From the NCBI GenBank assembly GCA_020847635.1, contig JADLBQ010000028.1:1-39291 (forward strand): a DNA stretch of 39,291 bases, read 5' to 3'. This DNA is from Bacteroidia bacterium (GTDB lineage: Bacteria; Bacteroidota; Bacteroidia; AKYH767-A; OLB10). Of this stretch, positions 1 through 7,608 are shown piece after piece. Every line of letters starts with the position of its first letter. Position 1 is the stretch's first letter. The notes under the pieces are model-generated. The model was not told the origin of the DNA. It made no database searches and saw nothing but the letters and a program-made list of their open reading frames with translations. The translations under genes and the position numbers were made by a program.

Positions 1-155
1 GAAATATTTACAATTAGTAAAATAAGAATGAGTATAAGTTTCTTCATAAGTAGAATGTGGTGTAAAAATAACAGGTTTGTTGGTAATAAGAAGTTAATTC
101 GGGTGAAATTAATAGATTGTGTGATAAACATTTCATGTATTTTATTGTTTAGAAA

Positions 156-163
156 TACTTTTG
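156..163 (+). promoter_or_regulatory. Candidate -7 box for the FAD oxidoreductase
   Basis: TACTTTTG fits the Bacteroidota -7 consensus TAnnTTTG exactly. No good TTTG box sits 19 nt upstream, so only half of the promoter is recognisable. It would place a transcript start near 168, about 50 nt before the ATG at 217, which argues against an upstream-extended protein start. Confidence 0.35.
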
Positions 164-216
164 AAGGCCGGAAGAAAGTCAAATTATTCTTCCTTGAAAA
201 ATGTCTTAAAACAGAT

Positions 217-1251
217 ATGCCAGCTCAATTTGATTTTCTCATAGCCGGTGGGGGTATTGCCGGGCTAATGCTGGCAGCAGCACTTTCTGAGCAATCAGCA
301 AATATTGTTGTTGTTAATGATGAAAATGCAAACTCTTCTTCCAGTGTAGCAGCAGGAGTAATCAGGCCAATTACTGGAAGGAGATTAGTTAAAACCTGGA
401 TGGCTGATGAACTTTTCCCGTATGCTTTCAAATATTATCTGGAAAAGGAGAATCAATGTGGAAAACATTTTTTTTCACCGCTGCCCATTGCCGAAATTTA
501 CGATTCAGTTAAGCAGAAGAACGACTGGAATGCCAGAAGTGCAGAGGCCGGTTACAGCCAGTATATCGGCAATGAGTTTAAAGACGGTCAAATGGGTTCA
601 GTAGTTAAAGCTCCTTATGGAGGCGTTTTATTAAAGCAGACAGCGGTTGTTGACAGCGCTGTTCTTCTTCAAAGTCTTAAAGAATTATTGATAAGCCGGG
701 GTGTCAGATTCATCAGCCGGAAGTTTCATTATGATGATTTTCACATTTCGGAAAGAATGATCGAATTTGAAGGAATAACCGCCCGGATACTTGTTTTTGC
801 AGAAGGCTGGAAAGCTGTGGAAAATCCGTGGTTTAAGAATCTGCACTTGCTTCCTGCTAAAGGGGAACTGCTCATCATTGAATGTCCTGAACTGAAGCCG
901 GATTATATCCTCAGCAAGGGAATTAATATTATTCCCTGCCGAGACAATTTATTTTTAGCCGGAAGTACCTATGAGTGGAAATTTAAAGATGATCATCCGA
1001 CCATTGAAGCAAAAATGCAGATTGAAGAATCACTCCGCAAGATTATTGCAGTTGAATGTAGGGTTGTAGCTCATAAGGCGGCTATCAGACCTGCCAATCA
1101 GCAACGCAGGCCTGTAACGGCAATTCATCCGGTTTATAAAAATGTGATGGCATTTAATGGATTAGGTACAAAGGGTTTTTTACTGGCTCCATATTTTGCT
1201 CAGCACATGGCAGAATCGGCACGACAGGTATTGCGATTAAATGATTGGTAA
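217..1251 (+). CDS. FAD-dependent oxidoreductase, D-amino-acid-oxidase (DAO) family
   Basis: This is a predicted flavoenzyme of 344 residues. The N-terminus has a strand followed by the dinucleotide-binding motif AGGGIAGLMLA (about residues 9-19), which binds the ADP part of FAD. The C-terminus has a second FAD-contacting segment around FNGLGTKGFLLAP, typical of the DAO/glycine oxidase fold. No signal peptide or membrane segment is seen, so it is probably cytoplasmic. The frame is open further upstream to 28, but that extension is low-complexity and not protein-like. The ATG at 217 puts the FAD motif at the usual distance from the N-terminus and follows a -7 box at 156. The substrate cannot be told from the sequence; amino acid or amine oxidation is the family role. 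It is followed by a separate promoter for the nuo genes, so it is probably its own unit. Confidence 0.8.
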   Translation: MPAQFDFLIAGGGIAGLMLAAALSEQSANIVVVNDENANSSSSVAAGVIRPITGRRLVKTWMADELFPYAFKYYLEKENQCGKHFFSPLPIAEIYDSVKQKNDWNARSAEAGYSQYIGNEFKDGQMGSVVKAPYGGVLLKQTAVVDSAVLLQSLKELLISRGVRFISRKFHYDDFHISERMIEFEGITARILVFAEGWKAVENPWFKNLHLLPAKGELLIIECPELKPDYILSKGINIIPCRDNLFLAGSTYEWKFKDDHPTIEAKMQIEESLRKIIAVECRVVAHKAAIRPANQQRRPVTAIHPVYKNVMAFNGLGTKGFLLAPYFAQHMAESARQVLRLNDW

Positions 1252-1282
1252 GTTAGTACGAAGGGTTATTTTATTCGGGTTC

Positions 1283-1313
1283 TTTGATTTAATCTCAGAC
1301 CGGTTTACCTTCG
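1283..1313 (+). promoter_or_regulatory. Promoter of nuoJKN (-33/-7 type)
   Basis: TTTG at 1283-1286, a 19-nt spacer and TACCTTCG at 1306-1313 match the Bacteroidota promoter pattern TTTG-N19-TAnnTTTG with one mismatch. The expected transcript start near 1320 leaves about a 30-nt leader before the nuoJ ATG at 1352. Confidence 0.6.
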
Positions 1314-1351
1314 CCCTTCAAATTGCCCGTCCGGGTTACCTGAACTAAACC

Positions 1352-1852
1352 ATGCTGCAAGTTGCTTTCTATGTTTTAGCTGTATCTACAATCGTGAGTG
1401 GGTTAATGGTTGTAATCAGCCGTAAGCCATTGCACTCCGTTTTATATCTGATTTTATGCCTTTTTACTATTGCAGGCCACTATTTCTTAATACATGCGAA
1501 ATTTCTTGTTGTTTTAAATCTTATACTGGGTCCAGCCGTTGTGCTGCTCTTAAATTTCTTTTTTGTTTTAAGATTTGAAAACAGGGAGGATACCCGTGAG
1601 ACACGAATGTTTTGGATGAAAACAGTTGCTGTTTCTGTAGCAGGTCTTGGCATTCTTGTTATTGTTAATTTACTGAATGGAGCTAAACAAGAATTGATTC
1701 AGGTTCGGGAAAATATCCCCATAACATTGCAAACAATCATTAACCTGTTAATAGAAAAATATCTTCTACCTTTTGAGATGATATCACTTATTTTACTTGG
1801 TGTGTTAACAGGAGTCGTTTTATTTGGTTTCAGAAAGTTTCAGAAAACATGA
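1352..1852 (+). CDS. nuoJ: NADH-quinone oxidoreductase subunit J-like protein (divergent)
   Basis: An integral membrane protein of 166 residues with about five hydrophobic segments, matching NuoJ in length and order. NuoJ belongs to the membrane arm of respiratory complex I, where its third helix links quinone reduction to proton pumping. The N-terminal half fits NuoJ well (RKPLHSVLYLILCLFTIAG). The third helix is unusual: the near-invariant E..IVYAGAIMVLF stretch of typical NuoJ reads N..LILGPAVVLLL here (about residues 56-66). The helix Tyr and the Gly of YAG are therefore lost, and a Pro is introduced. The stop overlaps the start of nuoK by 4 nt, indicating translational coupling. A good promoter lies just upstream. 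The family call is firm; activity in proton pumping is doubtful. Confidence 0.78.
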   Translation: MLQVAFYVLAVSTIVSGLMVVISRKPLHSVLYLILCLFTIAGHYFLIHAKFLVVLNLILGPAVVLLLNFFFVLRFENREDTRETRMFWMKTVAVSVAGLGILVIVNLLNGAKQELIQVRENIPITLQTIINLLIEKYLLPFEMISLILLGVLTGVVLFGFRKFQKT

Positions 1853-2166
1853 TGACGGGTATACTTACATCAGTTCAGTTGGGCCATTATGGAATACTGG
1901 CAGCGGTTCTTTTTTGTATTGGCTTGTCAGGTTCATTTCTGGGTAAGAGAGACATTAGCAGATTGATGAGCCTGATGCTGATGTTGAATGCTGTCTGTTT
2001 ATTATTAGCTGTATTTTCGGTTCAGCATTCAGATGCAGCCGGTCAGGCAATGGTTGTTCTGATTATGCTGACGGGAGTCATTGAGCTTGCTGCAGGGTTT
2101 ATTATCATCACGAAAGCAGGGGAGGGGAAAGAGGAAGAATCTGCTGAAAATAATTTGCACTCCTGA
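1849..2166 (+). CDS. nuoK: NADH-quinone oxidoreductase subunit K-like protein (divergent)
   Basis: A 105-residue membrane protein with three hydrophobic helices, the usual NuoK size. NuoK is an Mrp-antiporter-related subunit of the complex I membrane arm. The first helix (LAAVLFCIGLSG) and the motif MLNAV (about residues 45-49) are typical. By eye alignment, the buried glutamate equivalent to E. coli Glu36 (GLEIMIN) is Met43 here (SLMLMLN). The second glutamate (E. coli Glu72) is kept as Glu79 in GVIELAAG. The C-terminal tail is charged and acidic. ATG overlaps the nuoJ stop by 4 nt, and nuoN begins 1 nt after the nuoK stop. Loss of Glu36 strongly impairs the E. coli enzyme, so this is either a specialised or a degraded subunit. 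Confidence 0.78.
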   Translation: MMTGILTSVQLGHYGILAAVLFCIGLSGSFLGKRDISRLMSLMLMLNAVCLLLAVFSVQHSDAAGQAMVVLIMLTGVIELAAGFIIITKAGEGKEEESAENNLHS

Positions 2167-2167
2167 A

Positions 2168-3535
2168 ATGAATACCCTGTTAACAGTTACATTTCTCGGA
2201 GTTGTCGCCTTTATAGCTGGCATGCTGAGGTTTCAGAAGTTTATATCAACTATTTTTATTGCAGCACTTGCTGGTGCGGTTTATCTTGCCGTTGCTGATT
2301 GGGGGCAGGCCAACAGTTATTTTAAGTATATGGTTGTATTTGACAACTATGCGCTTGCATTTTCAATTCTGTTATTGATTACCACATTGTTATGGATGCT
2401 TATTGCCGGAGATTATCTGAATGATGAAAAAAAGTCGGCTTATCATTTTGGACTGGTCAGTTTAGTACTTTCAGGTGCAGTTATTCTGGTATCTTATAAT
2501 GATCTGACAATGATGTTTATTGGAATGGAGATTCTATCTGTTGCAGCTTATTTTATATCAGCAACCGGCTGTGGTGACAAGAGCCCTCAAAAAACGGCAT
2601 TCGGATACTTTGTCAGAGGGTTAATTGCTTCCGTTTTTATACTGGCAGGAATAGCATTTTTATATGGAGCAGCAGGCAGTTTTAATATCAAACTTGTATC
2701 AGTCTGGATTTTTGAACACCATCAACAGATCCCTGTTACAATAAAAGCAGGAGTAATTTTAATGATAGCAGGGCTTATGCTTAAGATTACTGCACTGCCT
2801 TTTCAAACATGGTTGAAAATGAAAGATGATGGTTTGTCTCTGCCAGTACTTGCCTATTTGAGTACGGTTATCCCGGTTATCATTATAGTGACACTATATA
2901 AACTGATGATTTCATGTTTTGTCATACTTGCTGACTGGTGGGGACTAATCATTGCTGTAGTAAGTGCAAGCATCATGTTAGGGGCAAATATTCTGGCAGC
3001 TGTTTCAAAGAATCTGAAACGAAGAGTTATATATGCAGGAATTGCCCACATCGGTTTTCTGTTGATGCCGGTTGCTGCAATCAATCAGCTTTCCCAATAT
3101 GCTATTTTGTATTATTCTGCAGCGTTTATTGTTGGTAACCTTGGGTTATATCTGATGTTAAGCAGGATGAGAAGCAGTTTATTGGTCGAAAATCTCAGAG
3201 GCTTAAGTAAAGGGGAACCGGTTGCTGCAGCCCTGGTTGCAGTTATTGTATTGAGTATTGCCGGTATGCCGCCTTTGGCAGGCTATTTTGGCAAGTATTA
3301 TATCCTTCGCAGCGTATTCAATAGTGAACTGTTGTGGTTAATGATAACAGGGATAATAACCGCTTTGATTTCGATGTATTATTATTTATCCATTCCGCTG
3401 AAAATATATGCGAAAGGAAGTAATGAATTGCAGCTAATCACTTTTAACAAATCGGACCAGGTAATGCTTTTTATCATTGCTGGAGTGACAATAGGGTTAA
3501 GCGTTGTTCCCTGGTTTATGATAAAGCTTCTATAA
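2168..3535 (+). CDS. nuoN: NADH-quinone oxidoreductase subunit N-like protein (divergent)
   Basis: A 455-residue antiporter-like subunit of the complex I membrane arm with about 13-14 helices. The frame is open from 2081, but the ATG at 2168, 1 nt after the nuoK stop, gives the normal hydrophobic NuoN N-terminus. Conserved segments seen are MFIGMEILSVAAY (Glu121, equivalent to E. coli Glu133), GLMLKITALPFQTW (Lys206, equivalent to Lys217), SKNLKRRVIYAGIAHIGFLL and AGMPPLAGYFGKYY (Lys376, equivalent to Lys395). Two other channel lysines appear missing: the LKYF motif reads FGYF (E. coli Lys158) and the SKA motif reads IPV (Lys247). It is the last gene of the block and converges on pgpA with an 8-bp gap. 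No nuoL or nuoM lies between K and N, unlike the usual J-K-L-M-N order. Confidence 0.8.
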   Translation: MNTLLTVTFLGVVAFIAGMLRFQKFISTIFIAALAGAVYLAVADWGQANSYFKYMVVFDNYALAFSILLLITTLLWMLIAGDYLNDEKKSAYHFGLVSLVLSGAVILVSYNDLTMMFIGMEILSVAAYFISATGCGDKSPQKTAFGYFVRGLIASVFILAGIAFLYGAAGSFNIKLVSVWIFEHHQQIPVTIKAGVILMIAGLMLKITALPFQTWLKMKDDGLSLPVLAYLSTVIPVIIIVTLYKLMISCFVILADWWGLIIAVVSASIMLGANILAAVSKNLKRRVIYAGIAHIGFLLMPVAAINQLSQYAILYYSAAFIVGNLGLYLMLSRMRSSLLVENLRGLSKGEPVAAALVAVIVLSIAGMPPLAGYFGKYYILRSVFNSELLWLMITGIITALISMYYYLSIPLKIYAKGSNELQLITFNKSDQVMLFIIAGVTIGLSVVPWFMIKLL

Positions 3536-3543
3536 GCAACAGG

Positions 3544-4020
3544 TTATCCAATAATCCAGAAAAACAAAACAGTTCGTAACACCAGGTTTGAATAAATACC
3601 GGCCAGGGCATCATCAAGCATCACTCCCCATCCTCCATAAATCTTTTCCACTAACCTGATTCCAAAAGGTTTGAGGATATCAAAAAACCGGAATAGAATC
3701 AAAGCAGCAATCAGGTTCTCAATTATTGGATCAATCAGAATCATGGCAATAAACATTCCGCTGATCTCATCAATGGTAAACCTGGGAGCATCATGACCCC
3801 ATTCAGATTGTAATGCTCTTGTTGAAATAATCCCGGCAAAGAAGAAGAAAAGAGTAATCAGAATATAAAGCAAACTGGCATCACCCGGATGAAAGGATGA
3901 AGTCAGATAGAAGAAGAGATAGATTAAGCATGCTGCCAGCAAACTGGCATATGTTCCGGGAGCACCAGGAATGAAACCTGTTCCGAAACCGGAGGCAATT
4001 ACTTTATAAATAAACTTCAC
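3544..4020 (-). CDS. pgpA: PgpA-family phosphatase, probably acting on phosphatidylinositol phosphate
   Basis: A 158-residue membrane phosphatase. PgpA removes phosphate from phosphatidylglycerophosphate. Relatives beside inositol genes in Bacteroides act in inositol-lipid synthesis, presumably converting phosphatidylinositol phosphate to phosphatidylinositol. Family motifs are all present: GTGFIPGAPGTYAS (residues 13-26), FTIDEISG (81-88), RFFDILKPFG (111-120) and GGWGVMLDDALAG (129-141), which carry the acidic metal-binding residues. The start codon is GTG at 4020, overlapping the stop of the inositol phosphate synthase by 4 nt (GTGA), so the two are translationally coupled. That coupling is the main reason to prefer an inositol-lipid role over general phosphatidylglycerol synthesis. 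The substrate is inferred, not visible in the sequence. Confidence 0.85.
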   Translation of the reverse strand: MKFIYKVIASGFGTGFIPGAPGTYASLLAACLIYLFFYLTSSFHPGDASLLYILITLFFFFAGIISTRALQSEWGHDAPRFTIDEISGMFIAMILIDPIIENLIAALILFRFFDILKPFGIRLVEKIYGGWGVMLDDALAGIYSNLVLRTVLFFWIIG

Positions 4021-5351
4021 TGAGCAACAAACTCTTCATAATAATCCAGCCCGAGATGAGTAATTAGATCTTCTCCTTTTAAATGGCGAAGTGTGTTTTC
4101 TAATTTCATCAGCTGCTTGAATATATCATGAATGGGTTCCAGCCCGGGTGCTGTCTGAGGAGACTTAAAATAGAACGATAGCCATTCCTGAACACCACTC
4201 ATGTTAGCACGTTGTGCCAGATCCAGGAATAATGCCAGGTCCAACACAACAGGGGCAGCAAGAATCGAATCACGACAGAGGAAATTTATTTTGATCTGCA
4301 TTTCATAACCCATCCATCCGAAGATATCAATATTATCCCAGCTTTCTTTATTGTCACCACGCGGGGGATAGTAGTTAATATTGACTTTATGATATAGTTC
4401 ACTGTATAGGTCAGGTTGCTGGTCGGCTGCTAAAATATTTTTCAGAACACTGAGTTTTGAAACTTCCTTGGTTTTAAAGCTTGAAGGATCATCCAGCACT
4501 TCACCATCCCGGTTTCCGAGAATGTTGGTAGAGAACCATCCTTTAATACCAAGGGCACGGGCAGCCAAACCGGGTGCCAGGATTGTTTTCATCAGTGTCT
4601 GTCCGGTTTTAAAATCCTTTCCGGCTATTGCAACCTCATTCAGCAGGGCAAGTTCAGTGATGGCTGGAGTATCACAACAAAGATTAGGAGCTCCATTGGC
4701 AAAGGGTACCTTGCAACGGACAGCTGCATAGGCATAAATCATACTTGGTGAAATGTCCTTATTGTTTTCGCGCAGTCCTTTTTCAAAAGTTTCAATTGAT
4801 TGATGAACATCCTTAACTTCAGTATATACCTCTGTACTTCCGCACCAGATCATGACAAGTCTTGAGCACTTGTTCTTTGACTTAAATTCTTCAATGTCTT
4901 TCATGAGCATTTCAGCTAATTCCATTTTTGTTTTTGCTGATTTCACATGTGTGCCATCCAAGTTTTTCACCCAGGCATGGTCAAACACTGCTTTCATTGG
5001 TTTAATCTGCTCGAGATCGTCTTTAATTTCATTCAGAAGGTGTTTATCAATTACCTCAGCATTCATTGCTGCCTGGTACACATTATCTTCGAAAATATCC
5101 CATCCTCCGAAAACAACATTTCTTAAATCCTGCAAGGGAACAAAATCATGAATTTTTGGATTTTTAAGTTCTCCTTTAGTTCGTTTTCCAATCCGGATGT
5201 TTCCCATTTGTGTAAGAGAACCAATTGGCTTGCTTAATCCTTTATTCACTGCAATTACACCGGCCATAAAAGTTGTTGCCACTGCACCAAGTCCGGCAGT
5301 CAGAATGCCGAGTTTACCCTGGGTAGGGCGAATTGTATCTGAAGTATTCAT
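4017..5351 (-). CDS. ino1: myo-Inositol-1-phosphate synthase (MIPS)
   Basis: A 444-residue cytoplasmic NAD-dependent isomerase converting glucose 6-phosphate to myo-inositol 1-phosphate, the entry step to inositol lipids. The N-terminal Rossmann motif is LTAGLGAVATTFMAGV (about 17-32). Further family motifs are FGGWDIFEDNVYQAA (about 86-100), PNLCCDTPAITELA and, near the C-terminus, INFLCRDSILAAPVVLDL, which carries the conserved DSILAAP active-site stretch. Length fits the bacterial MIPS group. It is the first gene of a two-gene operon with pgpA (4-nt overlap) and is divergent from the Aur1-like gene across about 190 bp. Bacterial MIPS is patchily distributed. In Bacteroides it sits with lipid genes, as here. 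Confidence 0.93.
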   Translation of the reverse strand: MNTSDTIRPTQGKLGILTAGLGAVATTFMAGVIAVNKGLSKPIGSLTQMGNIRIGKRTKGELKNPKIHDFVPLQDLRNVVFGGWDIFEDNVYQAAMNAEVIDKHLLNEIKDDLEQIKPMKAVFDHAWVKNLDGTHVKSAKTKMELAEMLMKDIEEFKSKNKCSRLVMIWCGSTEVYTEVKDVHQSIETFEKGLRENNKDISPSMIYAYAAVRCKVPFANGAPNLCCDTPAITELALLNEVAIAGKDFKTGQTLMKTILAPGLAARALGIKGWFSTNILGNRDGEVLDDPSSFKTKEVSKLSVLKNILAADQQPDLYSELYHKVNINYYPPRGDNKESWDNIDIFGWMGYEMQIKINFLCRDSILAAPVVLDLALFLDLAQRANMSGVQEWLSFYFKSPQTAPGLEPIHDIFKQLMKLENTLRHLKGEDLITHLGLDYYEEFVAQ

Positions 5352-5519
5352 ATGTCTTATTTAAAAAAGCAAAAGAAAGAAAACTTTGTATTAGCATACA
5401 TCTTTCAAAGTTAATTATTTATGATTAATTCATGAATCAACAGGTTGGCTACCTGCTCTGTGAATGAGCAACTCATAACGGGTAGGCTCTAATAATTATC
5501 AACACTGGGTGTAAACAGT

Positions 5520-5527
5520 TATTTTTG
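5520..5527 (+). promoter_or_regulatory. Candidate -7 box for the Aur1-like gene
   Basis: TATTTTTG is a perfect match to TAnnTTTG. No TTTG box is seen at the expected -33 position. A TTG codon at 5525 that could extend the reading frame lies inside this element, so the ATG at 5546 is the better start. Confidence 0.4.
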
Positions 5528-5545
5528 ACCTTGTTACATTACTTC

Positions 5546-6454
5546 ATGGCTGAATCTTTTAACCGGTTCTCAAAAAGGTCTGTTTTTACTGCCTTATTTC
5601 TGTCTGTAAGCTTTCTGTTTTGGACCTGGCTGATACAGGGAATCAGAACGGACCATATCATCTTGCTTTTCTTTTCACTGATACTTTATTTTTTACATCC
5701 GGCATCACGGAACTTTATCTCTGCATTTTTCATTTTTATTGTTTACTGGATTGTTTATGATTCAATGCGTGCATATCCGAATTATATATTTAATCCCGTA
5801 CACATTAGTGAACCATACCATTTTGAAAAAACACTATTTGGAATTAATACTCAATCGGGCAGGCTGACTCCGAATGAATGGATGAGTACTTTTCAAAATT
5901 CGGTACTTGATTTGTTAGCAGGTCTTTTTTACATTAATTGGGTACCGGTTCCACTGGCTTTTGCATTCTACCTGATGATAAAAGACCGAATTTATTTTAT
6001 GCGGTTTGCTTTTGCTTTTGTATTGACTAACTTCATCGGATTTATAGGTTATTATTTATACCCGGCAGCACCGCCCTGGTATGTTGAATTATGTGGTTTT
6101 GATTTTGATTGTACGGTTCCTTCAAGTACAGCTGGTCTTTCAAGAGTAGATACATTGCTGGGTTTCCCTCTGTTTCATTCGATCTATTCAAAAAATGCTA
6201 ACATTTTTGCTGCGATACCGTCCCTTCACGGAGCTTATCCGCTCCTGGTTCTTTATTATGGACTCAAGCGGAAAATGGGCTGGATCAATATCCTTTTTAT
6301 TGTCTTTGCTGCTGGAATCTGGTTTGCTGCTGTTTATTCTTACCATCATTATGTTATTGACTTGTTGCTGGGGGCAGCCTGTGCATTTCTGGGGGTTTTT
6401 CTGGTCGAATGGTACTTTATCCGGAAATCATTATTATCAGAAAAGACAATGTAA
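5546..6454 (+). CDS. Aur1-like inositol phosphotransferase (PAP2 superfamily)
   Basis: A 302-residue integral membrane protein with about six to eight helices. It resembles fungal Aur1 (inositol phosphorylceramide synthase), which moves phosphoinositol from phosphatidylinositol to ceramide. Motifs in order are YPAAPPWY (residues 172-179), IPSLHGAYP (224-232) and SYHHYVID (265-272). The last two carry the His/Asp catalytic set of the lipid phosphatase/Aur1 fold. It is divergent from MIPS, and a cytochrome-like gene follows after 24 nt, probably in the same transcript. Together with the adjacent inositol genes this suggests it makes phosphoinositol dihydroceramide or a similar sphingolipid in the inner membrane. 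A plain PAP2 phosphatase remains possible, but the PPWY motif and the context favour transfer. Confidence 0.82.
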   Translation: MAESFNRFSKRSVFTALFLSVSFLFWTWLIQGIRTDHIILLFFSLILYFLHPASRNFISAFFIFIVYWIVYDSMRAYPNYIFNPVHISEPYHFEKTLFGINTQSGRLTPNEWMSTFQNSVLDLLAGLFYINWVPVPLAFAFYLMIKDRIYFMRFAFAFVLTNFIGFIGYYLYPAAPPWYVELCGFDFDCTVPSSTAGLSRVDTLLGFPLFHSIYSKNANIFAAIPSLHGAYPLLVLYYGLKRKMGWINILFIVFAAGIWFAAVYSYHHYVIDLLLGAACAFLGVFLVEWYFIRKSLLSEKTM

Positions 6455-6478
6455 CTTTGCATAAAATATAAGGAATCT

Positions 6479-6922
6479 ATGAAGTACCTGGCTGCTCTTA
6501 TGAGTCTATACGCATTACTGTTTCTGGCAGGAAATTCAAAGCATGAGTCTTCAACTTTTTCAGCTCTTGCTGATACCACTGACATCAATCCAAATGGGTC
6601 AAGTGAGCTTGCATTGCTAATGCGTAAGATGAACCAGCATGTGCAGCAAGCACGTGAAGATGTTCAAAACGGAAGAATACCACAAGCCTATCCATCAGAA
6701 TTTGAAAAAATTTATTCAGCAACTCCAACCACTGAAACTACTAAAAAGGAGTATTTTAATCATTATGCTGATGTTTACATTTCTGCATTAAGGTCTTATT
6801 CCAAATCGGAACAGGAAAATCAAAAGAAAAATTATAATAACCTGGTTTCAACCTGTATTGTTTGTCATACAACCCATTGTCCGGGTCCCTTAATGGTAAT
6901 TGAGAAACTGCCGTTAGATTAA
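6479..6922 (+). CDS. Small exported monoheme c-type cytochrome, possibly cytochrome c'-like
   Basis: A 147-residue protein with a short hydrophobic N-terminus (about residues 3-18) consistent with a signal peptide, so it should act in the periplasm. One haem-binding motif, CIVCH, lies near the C-terminus (about residues 127-131). It is followed by TTHCPGP, which gives an extra cysteine. The middle is predicted helical and charged. A C-terminal CxxCH after a helical body is the arrangement of cytochrome c' and c556, but the residues around it are not close enough for a firm call. It starts 24 nt after the Aur1-like gene and ends facing the convergent DUF4833-like gene. Why a cytochrome sits in a lipid locus is unclear; a link to NO binding is only a guess. 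Confidence 0.65.
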   Translation: MKYLAALMSLYALLFLAGNSKHESSTFSALADTTDINPNGSSELALLMRKMNQHVQQAREDVQNGRIPQAYPSEFEKIYSATPTTETTKKEYFNHYADVYISALRSYSKSEQENQKKNYNNLVSTCIVCHTTHCPGPLMVIEKLPLD

Positions 6923-6945
6923 TTTCAGCAATTCCTGATTTATAT

Positions 6946-7542
6946 TTATTGGCTCTCCGGAACTTTATTATCCTTCGGAAAAATATATTCAAATTTGTTC
7001 TCGTGTGAAATCAGATCTTCACCTTTTAACTGAACATATTTAACTGTAGGCAGCCAGCTGGTTTCTTCGGCTTGTGCAAAGATCCGCTTCAGGTAAGAAT
7101 TTTTACCATTCATTTTCATGATGGCAACCGGTTGACTTTTTTCATCAAATGACAGAAGAATTTTCCGGTGCTTTAAGGCAACAGGTGAGAGAATAAAATT
7201 ACCGCTGCCGTCAGTTGCAGGTCTGAAATCAATTCCATAGGCCAGCCATCGTTGAATCCAGTTGAGCTCTTTTTTTGAACTGTCTTCATTGAATCGGAGC
7301 CAGTAAACACTAACCGGGTTCTTTGGATCAAATTTTCCGTTTGCCAGTAAATTGGCCTGATATACAACTGCATTTGAATTCTTATTACGCTGCAGGTAAA
7401 ATAACTGATGTTTTTCCTTTGGAACTGGAAATCTTGAAACAATCCGGTCAACCTCTTTATTTAGTTCAGCAAGTGATTTTTTCTGTGAAAACAATAACAA
7501 CGGAATGTGAAGAATGGTCAGTACAAGCAACAAACGTATCAT
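6946..7542 (-). CDS. Exported protein of unknown function, DUF4833-like
   Basis: A 198-residue protein. The ATG at 7542 is chosen because it begins a clear signal peptide (MIRLLLVLTILHIPLLLFSQ). The frame is open to 7608, but the extra residues are unlike a leader. The mature part contains LFYLQRNKNSNAVVYQANLL, then NPVSVYWLR and IQRWLAYGIDF. These resemble, from memory, the DUF4833 family of Bacteroidota, whose function is not established. It is predicted periplasmic or lipid-associated, since no lipoprotein cysteine follows the leader. The gene lies directly downstream of the CDP-alcohol phosphatidyltransferase (66 nt from its stop to this ATG, in the same direction), so the two are probably co-transcribed. 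The context suggests a role in inositol-lipid synthesis or transport, which is inference only. Confidence 0.6.
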   Translation of the reverse strand: MIRLLLVLTILHIPLLLFSQKKSLAELNKEVDRIVSRFPVPKEKHQLFYLQRNKNSNAVVYQANLLANGKFDPKNPVSVYWLRFNEDSSKKELNWIQRWLAYGIDFRPATDGSGNFILSPVALKHRKILLSFDEKSQPVAIMKMNGKNSYLKRIFAQAEETSWLPTVKYVQLKGEDLISHENKFEYIFPKDNKVPESQ

Positions 7543-7608
7543 TTGATTAAAAGCATCTCCAAGGGTACAAATGTAAAGATGCCTTTGCCTAAAACAGTGA
7601 GTTTTCAA

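Noticed and set aside
28..216. Upstream extension of the FAD oxidoreductase frame
   Set aside because: The extra 63 residues are compositionally unlike the protein, and a -7 promoter box lies inside the stretch. The FAD motif sits correctly after the ATG at 217.
2081..2167. Longer NuoN start inside nuoK
   Set aside because: The added residues are charged and come from the nuoK tail in another frame. The ATG at 2168 gives the normal hydrophobic N-terminus.
5525..5545. TTG start for the Aur1-like gene
   Set aside because: It lies within a perfect -7 box, so it would not be transcribed as a start.
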